A DNA stretch of 64,000 nt from contig JAAVLL010000001.1 of the NCBI GenBank assembly GCA_012103035.1, positions 1,710,501 to 1,774,500 of the forward strand. The letters are read 5' to 3'. A model generated the notes under the pieces. The model had not been told where the DNA came from, searched no databases, and was given only the letters and a program-made list of their open reading frames with translations. Made by a program: the position numbers and the translations under genes. Shown here one piece after another: positions 10,879-22,106 of this stretch (the stretch's first letter is position 1; each line of letters begins with the position of its first letter). Source of the stretch: Brucella oryzae. GTDB lineage: Bacteria > Pseudomonadota > Alphaproteobacteria > Rhizobiales > Rhizobiaceae.

Positions 10879-11833
10879 ATGATGATTGCAAGACCTCTTT
10901 TCGCCTCCATGCTGAGCGCCGCAGTCTGCCTGACGACGCTTGGAACGGTTGCGGTTCCAGCATTTGCTGCGGGTGCAGGTTCCGAGGTTAAAGTCATCGT
11001 TTCCGGCAATGCCATCACGAACAGCGACATTCAGCACCGCGTTGCCTTTTGAAGCTGCAGCGCAAGGGCGGCAATCTCAGCCAGATTGCCAGACAAGAGC
11101 TGACCGACGAAATGTTGAAGCGCATCGAAATGAAAACGCGCAGCATCAACATTTCCGATCAGCAGGTAGATGAGGCTTATGCCGGATTTGCCAGCCGCAA
11201 CAAGATGAGCCTGGCACAGCAATCAGTTGATGAACCAGTCAGGCGTTACGCCGGATCATTTCAAGAAATACATCATGGTCCAAATGGGCTGGGGCCGCCT
11301 TGTCAGCGCCCGCTTCCGTGCAACCGGGATGGTCAGCGAACAGGAAGCGGTGCAGCGCATGTTGAAGGATGGCGGCAAAAGCCTGTGGCAACCGAATATC
11401 GCCTCCAGCAGGTTATTTTCGTGGTGCCTGCCTCCAAGCGCTCTCCTGCCCTGCTTGCCAAGCGCAAGCAAGAAGCCAACGCACTCCGCTCGCGCTTCCA
11501 AAGCTGCGACACGACCCGCCAGCAGGCAAAAGGGATTCTGGACGTGACCGTTCGCGATCTCGGCCGCATCATCGAACAGCAGTTGCCGGGCGAATGGTCG
11601 AAGGCCGTCAAGGCAACCCCGGTCGGCCGCACGACCGCGCCGCAGGAAACCGAAAAGGGCGTGGAATTCCTGGCCGTCTGCTCCACCCGGCAGGTATCGG
11701 ATGATCGCGTGGCCCAGCTCGTCTTTTCCATGGAAGGCGCGGATTCTCCTGGAGGCCAGGAGAAAAGGCTGAACAGCTCAGCGAAAAATATCTGAAGGAA
11801 CTGCGCGAAAAGGCGAAGATCGTAAATCGCTAA
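10879..11833 (+). CDS. SurA-like periplasmic chaperone / peptidyl-prolyl isomerase, four frameshifts
   Basis: The start ATG 10879 follows a purine-rich ribosome-binding site and encodes a signal peptide (MMIARPLFASMLSAAVCLTT, cleavage after ...PAFAA). The mature start EVKVIVSGNAITNSDIQHR is the SurA N-terminal chaperone domain. The later part (LQQVIFVVPA... and KATPVGRTTAPQETEKGVEF) resembles a parvulin-like rotamase domain. Breaks lie near 11048 (T run), 11222, 11385 and 11765 (A run). The gene lies directly after lptD, where SurA is commonly found, and probably helps fold outer-membrane proteins. Confidence 0.85.
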
Positions 11834-11877
11834 ACCGATCTGACGGATTCATCCGCATTCATTGGAATATTGACGCG

Positions 11878-12904
11878 ATGTCCGCAGCACCAGTTCCCCT
11901 CTCGCCGTCAGCATTGGCGATCCATCCGGTATCGGCCCCGATGTTGCGCTCGCCGCCTGGTCGCGGCGCAATGAGCTTTCATTGCCGCCCTTCGCCTTGC
12001 TGGCAGACCCGGAACAACTTGCCGTCCGTGCGCGGCATCTCGGGCTTGATATCGAGATCGAGGCTGTTTCCGCGATTTCGGCGGCAGGCCATGTGTTTTC
12101 GCGAGCATTGCCGGTGCTTCCGCTCAACAACACATTGACGGAAAGTATCGGCACGCCCCTGGCGACCAATGCCGCAGGCATCATTGAAGCCGTTGAGCGA
12201 GCGGTCGAACTTACCCTGAATGGTGAGGCTTCGGCAGTTGTCACCAGTCCGATTTCAAAGAAGCCGCTTTATGAAGCCGGGTTCCGGCATCCGGGCCATA
12301 CGGAGTTTCTGGCCGAACTGGCAAGCAAACACATCGGCAAGCCGGTCACGCCGGTCATGATGCTGGCCGGACCGCAGCTTCGCGCCGTTCCGGTCACGAT
12401 ACATATTCCGCTTGCCGAAGTGCCCGTCCGTTTGAGTACTGCCGATATCATCGAAGTTTCGCGGATCACCGCCGCCGAATTGCGGGAACGGTTCGGCATC
12501 CTGTCACCGCGTCTGGCCATATCGGGACTTAATCCGCACGCCGGTGAAGGCGGAGCCATGGGCAAAGAGGATGATACCATCATTCTGCCAGCAATCGAGG
12601 CGTTACGCCGTGAAGGAATAAACGCTCGCGGCCCCTGCCCGCCGATACGATGTTTCATGCGACCGCCCGTGCGACCTACGACGCTGCAGTCTGCATGTAT
12701 CACGATCAGGCTCTCATCCCCGCCAAGGCACTGGCTTTCGACGAGACTGTGAATGTGACTTTGGGGCTTCCTTTCATTCGCACATCGCCGGATCATGGTA
12801 CGGCTTTCGACATTGCGGGCAAGGGCATCGCCCGCCCGGACAGTCTTGTCGCGGCCATTCGCCTCGCACAGGAACTGGCTGAGAACGCAGCCAACGGACA
12901 TTAA
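11878..12904 (+). CDS. pdxA: 4-hydroxythreonine-4-phosphate dehydrogenase, two frameshifts
   Basis: This enzyme oxidises 4-phosphohydroxy-L-threonine in pyridoxal phosphate synthesis. Family features include the N-terminal [34 protein letters not shown], the metal-site region [16 protein letters not shown], and [16 protein letters not shown] near the C-terminus. Breaks lie near 11905 (an extra base) and near 12635 (a C run one base short in ...[12 protein letters not shown]). It sits between surA and rsmA, as is usual in proteobacteria. Confidence 0.93.
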
Positions 12905-12918
12905 CGAGTATAGATGGC

Positions 12919-13753
12919 ATGAGTATTGATGGCCTTCCCCGCTGCGCGAGGTAATCGAACGGCACGATCTGATGCCGAAGAAATCACTTGGCCAGAACTT
13001 CCTTTTCGACCTCAACCTGACATCGAAGATCGCCCGACAGGCAGGCAATCTGCAGGATCAGCCCGTTATCGAAGTCGGTCCAGGCCCCGGTGGTCTGACC
13101 CGCGCACTTCTTGCGCAAGGCGCTCATGTTACGGCAATCGAGCGGGATGAGCGCTGCCTGGAGGCGCTCGCGGAAATCGAAGCGCATTATCCGGGTCGTC
13201 TGCGCATCATCTCCGGTGATGCACTTGAGCAGGACTTTTCGGCCTTGTTTCCAGATGGGCCGCAGCCGCGCATCGTTGCCAACCTGCCCTACAATGTCGG
13301 CGCACGCTGCTGCTCAACTGGCTGCTTGTCGAGCCATGGCCACCCTTCTATTCGTCCATGACATTAATGTTTCAGCGGGAAGTCGCAGAACGTATCGTTG
13401 CGACACCGGATAGCGATCACTATGGGCGTCTCGGCGTGCTTGCCGGGTGGAGAACCGTGTCCAAGATCAGTTTCGATGTGCCGCCGCAAGCATTTACGCC
13501 GCCGCCGAAAGTCATGTCGTCGGTCGTCCATATCATTCCGCGTGAAGAGCCCCTGCCTTGCAATGCCGATGCTCTCGGACAGATCACACAGGCCGCTTTC
13601 GGGCAGCGCCGCAAGATGCTGCGCCAGAGCCTGAAGCCGGTTGGCGGAGCCGAACTTCTTGAAAAGACCGGCATTGACGGAACACGCCGCGCAGAAACAC
13701 TCAGCGTCGAAGAATTTGTCGCGCTGGCAAACGCCTATCGCCCGATAAGGTAA
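12919..13753 (+). CDS. rsmA: 16S rRNA dimethyladenosine transferase, two frameshifts
   Basis: RsmA (KsgA) dimethylates two adjacent adenines near the 3' end of 16S rRNA using S-adenosylmethionine. [27 protein letters not shown] (SAM motif I) and the catalytic motif NLPYNVG are visible. The start is ATG 12919, 14 bases after pdxA. A C run is one base short near 12940 (MSIDGLPPLREVI when repaired), and a second break lies near 13305. The gene ends three bases before the convergent rarD. Confidence 0.93.
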
Positions 13754-13756
13754 TTT

Positions 13757-14677
13757 TCAGCCCTTCGTCCGTCCCCGTCGATGTTCGACCAGCATCGACC
13801 ACGTATAGAGCGCAAGCCCGGCCCAGATCAGCGCGAAAGCGCCGAGCTGTGCCGTTGAGAACGGTTCGTGGAAGATGAAGATCGCAAAGAAAAACAACAT
13901 CGTCGGCGTCATATATTGCATGAGGCCCAGCGTCGTGTAGCGCAGAAGCTTCGCACCGCCTGCATAAAGGATCAGCGGAATGGCCGTGAAAGGCCCGGCC
14001 AAGAGCAGCATCGATACGTTAAAGGCGGGGCCGGTCGAGAAATGGTCCTGACCATTTGCCGCCAGCCAGAACACATAGCCCAGTGCCGGAATGCACAGGA
14101 TGAGCACTTCAAGCGTAAATCCTTGCAGCGGCGGCATTGGCAGTGATTTGCGGAAGAAACCATAGAGGCCGAAGGTCAGCGGCAGCGCCAGCGATACCCA
14201 TGGCAGACCGCCTGCATTGACAGTCAGCAATATCACTGCAGCGAAAGCCAGCCCCACGGCGACATATTGAACCCTGGTCAGCCTTTCCCCGAGGAACAGC
14301 CCGCCGAGAACGACATTGAACAGCGGATTGATGTAATAGCCGAGCGCTGCCCCCATCACCTGATCGTTGGCAACGGCCCAGACATAGATCGACCAGTTGA
14401 TCGTGATAAGCCCGGCGGTCAGAGCAGCCATGGCCAACATGCGCGGCTGGCGCACGGCATTGAGAATATCCTTGAACTGCCCCAGCATCAGCAGGAGCAG
14501 CAGCGCGACCGGAACAGACCAGATCACGCGATGCGACACGACTTCCATGGCCGGGATATGGCCAAGCGCCTTGAGATAGAATGGCAGGGCACCCCAGAGC
14601 CCATAGGCTCCGATTGCCATCAGAAATCCGCGCGACCCGTCAGAAAGGCGCGTATCGGTGATGGTCTGATCGGACAT
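13757..14677 (-). CDS. rarD: EamA-family transporter, RarD type
   Basis: An intact ~306-residue inner-membrane protein with ten predicted hydrophobic segments, typical of the RarD branch of the drug/metabolite transporter superfamily. The start ATG 14675-14677 (MSDQTITDTRLSDGSRGF) follows a GAGGAGAGAGG ribosome-binding site. The N-terminal GAYGLWGALPFYLKAL and HRVIWSVPVALLLL stretches are family-typical. The substrate is not known. Confidence 0.85.
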   Translation of the reverse strand: MSDQTITDTRLSDGSRGFLMAIGAYGLWGALPFYLKALGHIPAMEVVSHRVIWSVPVALLLLLMLGQFKDILNAVRQPRMLAMAALTAGLITINWSIYVWAVANDQVMGAALGYYINPLFNVVLGGLFLGERLTRVQYVAVGLAFAAVILLTVNAGGLPWVSLALPLTFGLYGFFRKSLPMPPLQGFTLEVLILCIPALGYVFWLAANGQDHFSTGPAFNVSMLLLAGPFTAIPLILYAGGAKLLRYTTLGLMQYMTPTMLFFFAIFIFHEPFSTAQLGAFALIWAGLALYTWSMLVEHRRGRTKG

Positions 14678-14822
14678 GCCTCTCTCCTCGGCAAAACTAA
14701 AGAAGATGCCATGCGCCACTACAGCCGGCGAAGCATCCAACTTCACCTGCTATGCGCCCAACAATCCATAAAATCCATTCAATTAAACTGATCGAAGTAT
14801 CAATTGCCGTGAACAGATGGGT

Positions 14823-16433
14823 TTATTCGGCAGCGGCCAGTCCGGTCATCGAACGGTTCTTCATCAGCTTGTAATTGACCGAATCCATCAGCGCCTGGAA
14901 GGATGCATCAATGATGTTGTCCGACACGCCGACCGTGCGCCAGCGAGCACCGGTCGCATCGCCGGATTCGATCAGGACGCGTGTGATTGCCGCCGTGCCG
15001 CCATTGAGGATACGCACCTTGAAATCGACCAGCTCAAGATCCTCGATCTCGGCCTGAAAGCGCCCCAGATCCTTGCGCAACGCGATATCGAGCGCGTTGA
15101 CCGGACCATGCCCTCAGCCACCGACATGCGAACCTCGCCATCGACCTCCACCTTAACCACGGCTTCGGAAACAGTCTTCAGCATGCCGTTGGCATCAAAG
15201 CGCCGCTCGACGAGACAGCGGAAGGATTCGACCTTGAAGAACTCAGGCTGCGGGTTCAGCATATTGCGCGCAAGAAGCTCGAAACTCGCATCCGCGCCTT
15301 CATAGGCATAGCCTTCGGCTTCGCGTTCCTTGACCACGGCAATCAACGTGTCGAGACGCACATCATCCTTCGCAACGCGGATGCCGCGGCGCTCCAGTTC
15401 GGCGATGAAATTGGACTTTCCGCCCTGATCCGACACCATGACACGGCGACTGTTGCCGACCGATTCCGGCGGAATATGCTCATAGGTCTGCGGCTCCTTG
15501 AGCAGCGCGGACGCATGAATGCCTGCCTTGGTTGCAAATGCAGAAGTGCCGGTATAGGGCGCCTGCTCCGTCGGCGGACGGTTCAGAATATCGTCGAAAG
15601 CGCGCGAGATTCGTGTGATCCCTTTCAGCGCGGCAGGTTTGATACCCAGTTCGAACCGCTCGGCCCAATAGGGTTTCAGCGCCAGCGTCGGGATCAGCGA
15701 AACGAGATTGGCATTGCCGCAGCGCTCGCCGATGCCGTTGAGCGTTCCTGCACATGGCGAACACCCGCATCAATGGCTGCAAGCGAGACGGCAACGGCCT
15801 GCTCGGTATCGTTATGGGCGTGGATGCCAAGGCTCTCGCCTGGAACTACAGCCGTCACGGCGGCAACAATTTCGCCAATCTCCGACGGCTGCGTGCCGCC
15901 ATTCGTGTCGCACAGCACGACCCAGCGTGCACCTGCGGAATAGGCTGCCCTGGCACAGGCGAGCGCATATTCTGGATTGGCCTTGTAACCGTCGAAGAAA
16001 TGCTCGCAATCGACCAGCGCTTCCCGTCCTGCCATACGGGCTGCGGTGACGGAAGCCGTGATCGACTCCAGATTTTCCTCATTGGTGCAGCCAAGCGCCA
16101 GACGGACATGATAGTCCCAGCTTTTGGCAACAAAGCAAACAGCATCGGCAGAGGCTTGCAGCAGGCTGGAAAGGCCGGGATCGTTGGAGGCCGAAACGCC
16201 AGCGCGCTTCGTCATGCCGAAAGCCGCGAACTTTGCACGAGCGGTCTGGCGACGCTTGAAGAAGGCCGTATCGGTCGGATTAGCACCCGGATAGCCGCCT
16301 TCCACATAATCGACGCCCAGTTCTTCCAGCAGCGTGACAATCGACTTTTGTCTTCTACGGAAAAATCAACGCCGGGAGTTTGTTGCCCATCCCGCAGGGT
16401 GGTGTCGTAGATATAGATGCGTTCGCGTGCCAT
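14823..16433 (-). CDS. cimA: Citramalate synthase-type alpha-isopropylmalate synthase family protein, three frameshifts
   Basis: Enzymes of this family condense acetyl-CoA with a 2-oxo acid. The CimA group uses pyruvate, giving citramalate for isoleucine synthesis. The N-terminal [15 protein letters not shown] metal/substrate motif and the [11 protein letters not shown] motif are present, with a C-terminal LeuA dimer-type regulatory domain ([13 protein letters not shown]...). Breaks lie near 16340, 15740 and 15112. The start is ATG 16431-16433 ([10 protein letters not shown]). Assignment to CimA rather than LeuA rests on the N-terminal motif style and length (about 537 residues). Confidence 0.82.
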
Positions 16434-16465
16434 TTTGCCTGCCTGTCGGTGGGTATGCAGTTCCG

Positions 16466-16954
16466 TCAACCTTGCTGTTGCGGCCAGCTTTCAGTGTCGT
16501 AATCGGGATGCTGATAGGAAATCATCGTTCTTACAAATTCGATGCTCTCCGGATCGCGTTCCGTTGCATAGCCGGGAAGGTTTGCAAGTCCGGCCACATA
16601 GGGAAGCTGCTTTTCGATGCCCCACTGAATCGTCGGCTCAATCTCCTCCGGCGCATCGAAAGCGCCGATGGCAAGCGCAATCCCGTCAGGCGCTTCATAA
16701 GTGAGAGGCGTGCCACACTCAGGACAAAAGCCCCGCTGCACATGATTGGACGAACGGAAACGCTTCGGCTCGTTGCGCGTCCATTCAAGCTTCGCATCAC
16801 CCACCGACACCAGCGGCGCATAGAAATTGCCAAATGCTTTCTGGCACATGCGACAATGACAGATCGATGCGGAACCCATCGCGCCATCGACGCGAAAGCG
16901 CACCGCCCCGCACTGGCAACCGCCGGTATAGATCGGTTTGTTATCAAGCGTCAT
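16466..16954 (-). CDS. GFA family protein (CENP-V/GFA zinc fold)
   Basis: An intact 162-residue protein with the zinc-binding pattern of the GFA (glutathione-dependent formaldehyde-activating enzyme) fold: GGCQCGAVRF, CHCRMCQK and FCPECGTPL. Many proteins with this fold are not proven formaldehyde enzymes, so substrate and function are open. It is transcribed between cysS and cimA on the same strand. Confidence 0.85.
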   Translation of the reverse strand: MTLDNKPIYTGGCQCGAVRFRVDGAMGSASICHCRMCQKAFGNFYAPLVSVGDAKLEWTRNEPKRFRSSNHVQRGFCPECGTPLTYEAPDGIALAIGAFDAPEEIEPTIQWGIEKQLPYVAGLANLPGYATERDPESIEFVRTMISYQHPDYDTESWPQQQG

Positions 16955-16980
16955 GTCGTCCTCCCTGCTCCAGAAGCTGG

Positions 16981-18496
16981 TTAACCTACCACATCCCAGG
17001 TCGTGATGCGCTCGCCTGTTGCCGGGTCCTTGCCATCCTTGAGTTGAACACCTTCGTGCAACAGTTCATCGCGAATGCGATCAGCCTCGGCCCAGTTCTT
17101 CTCGGCGATGAAGCGCAGACGCTCCGCAATCCGGGCTTCGATGGCTTTGCCATCCACCTCGACCTTGGCGAAAACCGGAATATCATCCGCCGAAACGAAA
17201 TGTGGATCGAACAGGCCCATGAGCGCCATGCCCTCGCCCAATCCGGCGACATCGCGCGCCTTGAAAGCCTTGCGCAAAGCCGTGATCGCCGTCCAGCTGT
17301 TCAGATCGTCGGACAGGGCCTCCACGACCTCGCCCACGGCGGTCAGCGTTTGCGGCGCAGTGAAATTCCTGTCACGCAGCAGGCCATACCAGCGGTGCAG
17401 CTCGTCGGCGGATTCCGCCAGACGCTGCGCCGTCCAGTTGATCGGTTCGCGATAATGCGTCTGCAACATCGACAGGCGTGCCGCCAGGCCGACCCAGCGA
17501 TCACGCGCATCGACGTCGTCCCACACGCCCAGTTGCGGCAGGCCTTCATTCAGCACATCGCGAATGGTGATGAAATTGCCGAGCGATTTCGACATCTTCT
17601 GCCCTTCGACCTGCAGGAAGCCATTGTGCATCCAGATGCTTGCCATCCGCTCGGTGCCGAATGCGCAGCATGATTGTGCAATTTCGTTCTCGTGATGCGG
17701 GAAGACGAGATCAATCCCGCCGCCATGAATGTCGAACTGGTTTTCAGCGGATCGTCGCATTTCAAGCCACCGCCAAACGGCTCAAGCAGCTTGGCCATCG
17801 ACATGGCCGAGCATTCGATATGCCAGCCCGGTCGGCCCAATACCGCGATCCCTGCCGGAGAGGCCCAGCCGGGTTCGCCCTCCTTCGACGGTTTCCACAG
17901 GACGAAATCCATTTCGTCGCGTTTATAGGATGCCACGTCGACGCGGGCGCCCGCCAGCATCTCGTCCAGCGAACGGCGGGCAAGCGCGCCATAGCGCGGT
18001 CCCTTCCGTTCATTCATGGCGGACGGCGAAAAGAGGACATGATCCTCCGCCACATAGGCCACACCGAGCTTCACGAGACGATCAATCATCGCCCGCATCT
18101 CGTCCATATGCTCGGTAGCACGCGGCTGGACGCTCGGGGCCAGATTGCCAAGCGCCGTCACGTCGGCCTGAAACTGCGCATTGGTGCTTTCCGTCACCCG
18201 GCGGATTGCTTCATTGAACGACAGGTCCGGGTAGTCGCGAGCAGCGCGGGCATTGATCTTGTCATCGACGTCCGTGATGTTGCGCGCATAGGTGACGTGC
18301 GCCGCGCCATAGACGTGGCGCAGCAAGCGGAACAGCACGTCGAAAACGATCACCGGACGGGCATTGCCGATATGCGCGAAGTCGTAAACCGTCGGTCCGC
18401 AGACATACATGCGCACATTGTCGGCATCGAGGGAGAAAACTCCTCCTTCGTACGGGTCAGCGTGTTGTACAGACGCAAGTGCGGCGCATAAGCCAT
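16981..18496 (-). CDS. cysS: Cysteinyl-tRNA synthetase, two frameshifts
   Basis: Charges tRNA-Cys with cysteine. The class I signatures HIGN (in [12 protein letters not shown]) and KMSKSLGN are present, with the zinc-site region CGPTVYD and HIECSAMS. The true N-terminus is [14 protein letters not shown] from ATG 18494-18496. It joins the body after restoring one C near 18435. A second break near 17750 is an A run one base short (...[16 protein letters not shown]). The repaired length is about 505 residues. An alternative start near 18521 gives an atypical N-terminus and is rejected. Confidence 0.93.
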
Positions 18497-18879
18497 TGTA
18501 AATATTCCCCAAAGAGATCATTGAAATCAGTGCGCACCTGACCGCAGCCGACTGACCGGGGCGTTATCATCCAATTTTATGAAAGGGAGACGAAAACGGC
18601 CGGGCCAGCAAGCTGCTAGCCAATAATAATCGCACAAATACAAATGATCGTGGTCGGCGTTTTCATGAGAGCACTTATCCTCAGCGGGAGTGCCCCCGTC
18701 AAGAACTTTCGCTAAGAGATTGATAGTTTAATCAGATCGCCGCTGATGTTGTATTTTTGCAACCTGCGGGCGCCCTCTTCAGCGTTAACCGGAAAACCGC
18801 AAAACCGGCTCCAAACAGCCTTCATTCGGTCTCAATCAATCACAAAATGGTGAGCAGGCATTATAGGAAGGAAGAACCA
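18497..18879. other. Intergenic region upstream of cysS
   Basis: A 383-base spacer between divergent genes. It must contain the cysS promoter. No convincing gene, RNA or repeat was seen. Confidence 0.4.
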
Positions 18880-19065
18880 ATGTCTAAGAGTGAACTGCAA
18901 CCCCGCCAAGACCGACTGGTTGATAAATACCGCGAGATCGGGCCTGCCGTGCTTGTTGCAGCATTGCTGAACGCAACGCGGCGCACCAGCGACGGCCGGA
19001 ACAACAATCGCCGACGTTCCATTCTCGCCAGCAAAAGATCGGCTGAGAAAGCTTATCGGGTTTAG
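18880..19065 (+). CDS. Small conserved-type hypothetical protein (61 aa)
   Basis: A short reading frame starting MSKSELQPRQDRLVDKYREI, preceded by a good ribosome-binding site (GGAAGGAAG at about 18867). The core KYREIGPAVLVAALL resembles small Rhizobiales proteins I have seen without assigned function. The C-terminal half is rich in Arg and Asn (RRTSDGRNNNRRR) and may itself be frameshifted. Function unknown. Confidence 0.5.
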   Translation: MSKSELQPRQDRLVDKYREIGPAVLVAALLNATRRTSDGRNNNRRRSILASKRSAEKAYRV

Positions 19066-19125
19066 CGCCCGGATTCGGTGAAAGCGTAACAAATTGCGCC
19101 AGTCCGGCAAGACTGGCGGTCCCTG

Positions 19126-19902
19126 TCAGAACATCGAGAGCTGCCCGTCATTTCCGTCGTCGGATTCGGGCTTGGTCTTTCGCTTCGGCCCCGCCTTCTC
19201 CGAAGGTGCCTGTTCCTCGACACGCTCCTGCAAGTCGGGCGTCGTGTTGGCCACCTTGTTGACCTTGTCCGACACGGGAATCGCTTCAAAGAAATCATCC
19301 TGAACCGGGCGCATGATATCCGCCACTTCGCGCGGTAGAAAACGTTTGCAGTCCAGCCAGCGCGCAAAATCTTCCGGCTGTACGACGACCGGCATCCGTT
19401 CGTGGATCGGCCGCAACAGGCCGTTGGCGCTTGTCGTCAATATGCCTCCGGTGTCGATCTGCGATCCGTCCGCGCTGCTCCACGTCTCGATCAAGCCGCC
19501 AAAGCGACAATGCCGCGTTCACGCGGGCGCACCCAGTAGGCTTGCACCTTGTTCTTGCCTTCACGGCGCCACTCATAAAACCCGATGCCGGGATCAAGGC
19601 GCGCCGGTGATTCAAGGCAGCGCGAAACGAATTCTTCTCCGCAGCCGTCTCGGAGCGGATATTGAACATAAGCGGCCAGTCGTTCGGGTCTTTCACCCAG
19701 GATGGTACAAATCCCCATCGCACAAGCACACCGACCCGATCCGGCCTGTTGCTGCCCGGCGGCGGCGTTTCCCCGCCCAGAATGGTCAATATGGGCTGCG
19801 TTGGCGCAATATTATATCGTGGAGGAAAATCCTCTGCGATCAATGCGGCCACGAAGGCTTCCAGCTCTTCCCGGCTTGCGGTCAATGAAAACGTCCACAC
19901 AT
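19126..19902 (-). CDS. SRAP-domain protein (HMCES/YedK family), three frameshifts
   Basis: Proteins of this family form a covalent thiazolidine crosslink with abasic sites in single-stranded DNA through Cys2. The N-terminus reads MCGRFSLTASREE once one T is restored near 19888. NIAPTQPIL, FYEWRREGK and HERMPVVV carry the conserved Asn, Glu and His. Further breaks lie near 19600 and near 19497. The acidic, Lys-rich tail (after residue ~225) is typical of alphaproteobacterial versions. It is divergent from the Nudix gene, with a 74-base promoter region. Confidence 0.87.
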
Positions 19903-19976
19903 GGCAGCCATGTTCAAGCTTTTGCCAAGCGGTCAAGGGGTGCTTTTCCACTGCCAACTGGTGTAGTTCTAGCATC

Positions 19977-20430
19977 ATGAAAACAGTTCCCGTATTTCCG
20001 ATTCCTGCGAAGGTTCATGGTGTTTCGTTGATCTGCCGACGCGAAGGGCGGTTTCTTCTGGTCGAGCGCGGAAAGGAGCCGTGGAAAGGCTGGCTTGCTT
20101 TTCCGGGGAAGTATCGAACCGGGTGAAACGCCGGAACAGGCCGCAATCCGTGAACTCAAGGAAGAAACGGCACTTGATGCAGAGGCCCTGTCGCACGTCA
20201 TAACCGTCGACCTGGCGCTTGAAGGCAAGGCATATGACAGGAGCTATTACCTGTCCGTTTTCCGGGCCATCGAGGTGTCAGGTCAGGAAGTCGCCGGAGA
20301 CGACGCTGCATCCATTCACTGGCTGACGATTGAGGAAATGGCATCGGCAAAGGTGACGGACAGCACCCTTGATGTCGCCCGCGCTGTGGCAGAGACAGAG
20401 GACGAGTATTCGGATATTAATCCTGTTTAG
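19977..20430 (+). CDS. Nudix hydrolase, one frameshift
   Basis: A protein of about 151 residues with a Nudix box: a Gly in FPGGSIEPGE, then REL-KEET. It hydrolyses some nucleoside-diphosphate-linked compound; the substrate cannot be read from sequence. The start is ATG 19977 (MKTVPVFPIPAKVHG). The break near 20105 is in a G run two bases short, just at the start of the Nudix box. The Gly usual near the end of the box is replaced by Thr (EETAL). Confidence 0.85.
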
Positions 20431-20493
20431 CGATCTGCCTTGAAGAGGCCTCGATTTATAGCAATAGCTCATTTTCAGGTAAGAGGTTTTCGA

Positions 20494-20876
20494 TTGAATA
20501 ACATTCCGTTCTTTCGACCGGCTGTCTGCTTCTCGATCGCTTTATGGGTCGGAACGGCATCTCCGGCTTTCGCTCAGGACGCGCCCTATGAAGGGAAGAT
20601 GTTGCGGCTCGCCGAAGTTCTCGGCTCGCTTCATTATCTGCGCAATCTGTGCGGCGAAGCTGGCAGCGAATGGCGCGATCGGATGGATGCAATTGTGACG
20701 GCGGAAAAGCCTTCCGAAGCCGAACGGGTGCGGCTCATTTCGAGCTTCAACCATGGCTATCGCGTGTTCAACGACAATTATACCCGCTGCACCCCTCGGC
20801 GCTTGCGGCGATTGATCGCTACATGAAGGAAGGCGAGGACTTGTCGAACGAGATTATCTCGCGCTATGGAAATTAA
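20494..20876 (+). CDS. TIGR02301-type periplasmic hypothetical protein, one frameshift
   Basis: A small exported protein of unknown function. TTG 20494 preceded by AAGAGG is the likely start. A TTG at 20440 in the same frame is possible. A signal peptide (RPAVCFSIALWVGTASPAFA) precedes a helical mature region with LRLAEVLGSLHYLRNLCG and a C-terminal TRCTPSALAAIDRYMKEGEDL. The frame breaks near 20795, where a C run is one base short. Two conserved Cys could form a disulfide. Confidence 0.68.
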
Positions 20877-21032
20877 CCAATCATTCACTCTTGTGCGGAT
20901 TGACGGGATTAGTTCGTTCAAATCCGTGATAATCTGTTAACACTGCCTTAAGAAGGCAGTTACGTTGCAAGGTGGTAGAGCTCCCGCGAAACGGTGAGAC
21001 GCCAGGACTGCAGCAGAAAGGCGAAAGCCAGG

Positions 21033-21299
21033 ATGAAAGCTATGGAACATGCACCGGCCGATCTGGACGAAATGATTGCGCGCGAGAAGAAGCTCGTCGC
21101 AATCGAATATCATAACGAGGCCTGGGCAGACGGTATCTCTGAAGGTATCGAACCGGAAATCCTTGCTGAAGCAGCCTTTACGACCGCGCTTACCGAACTG
21201 ATCCGCGAAGCAGGCGACGACTGTGCGCTGGAGCTGATTGAAAAAATGCGCGAACAGATCATCGCCGGAACCTTCCTGCCGCAGCGCATTCTTCAGTAA
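21033..21299 (+). CDS. Hypothetical acidic protein (~88 aa)
   Basis: A short, helical, acidic protein (MKAMEHAPADLDEMIAREKK...). ATG 21033 is the most likely start. A GC-rich inverted repeat follows the gene (about 21308-21336), possibly a terminator. I do not recognise the family. It has no signal peptide or membrane segment. Confidence 0.55.
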   Translation: MKAMEHAPADLDEMIAREKKLVAIEYHNEAWADGISEGIEPEILAEAAFTTALTELIREAGDDCALELIEKMREQIIAGTFLPQRILQ

Positions 21300-21371
21300 C
21301 AGCAAAGAGCGCCGGTCGCGGGACCAGACCGGCGCTGAAATTCCTTCCCCGGCGTCCCCTTCCAGCGCCAA

Positions 21372-22106
21372 ATGCCATTCCCGATCCGGAACTCCGCCTC
21401 GCCCCGAACTCTATTGGCCGGGATAATCCTTGCCTGCGGCATCGTTTTGCCCGCAGGAGCCGTCAGCCCTTTGAAGTCGCGCTGGCCGATCGGTCGGATT
21501 TCCCGCTGCGGCCCGGTGCCCGCGCTGTGGCGGATGAAGGCGACAGCTCTTCCCCATTCCCCTGCCCCGCGCGCTTCCGCGCGCCGCGCCACGCGTATCG
21601 CCGGACAACGCGCCTGCCCCGGCTTCGGCGACCAAACCCATGCCGGAAATCCATCGCGATTTCGACATGCTGCCCGAACCTGTAAGGCTGACGCGTGAAC
21701 GCATGCTGGAAGCAGCTCGTTCCGGTGACATCGAGAAACTGCGACCGCTCCTCGGCGTCGAGGACAAGGCCACCCAGCTCTCGCTGGAAGAACACGAGGA
21801 AGACGTCATCGATTTCCTCAAATCGCTTTCGGGCGATGAAGCTGGCCGCGAGGTGCTGGCGATCATCGTCGATCTGCTGGACACGGGCTATGTGCACCTG
21901 AATGCAGGCAAGGACGATGAAGTCTATGTTTGGCCCTATTTCTACGCCATGCCTCTCGATAAGCTGACGCCACCCCAGATCGTGGAACTTTTGAAATCGT
22001 CACCGCCGGTGATTTCGAGGATATGAAGAAGGCGGGCGGCTATATCTTTTACAGTATCGGCATCGGGCCGGACGGTAGCTGGCGCTTCTTCACTGCGGGC
22101 GAATAG
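21372..22106 (+). CDS. Exported hypothetical protein, at least two frameshifts
   Basis: The N-terminus (MPFPIRNSASPRTLLAGIIL, then ACGIVLPAGA) is a signal peptide. A Pro/Ala-rich linker (NAPAPASATKP) leads to a conserved-looking domain: EARSGDIEKL-like helices, DEVYVWPYFYAMPLDKLTP and a C-terminal YIFYSIGIGPDGSWRFFTAGE. Breaks lie around 21530-21570 and near 21995. The C-terminal domain resembles periplasmic proteins found in Rhizobiales, but I cannot name a function. Confidence 0.6.

Noticed and set aside
17640..18491. Long open frame antisense to cysS
   Set aside because: Opposite a clear synthetase gene with HIGN and KMSKS motifs; no domain in the antisense translation.
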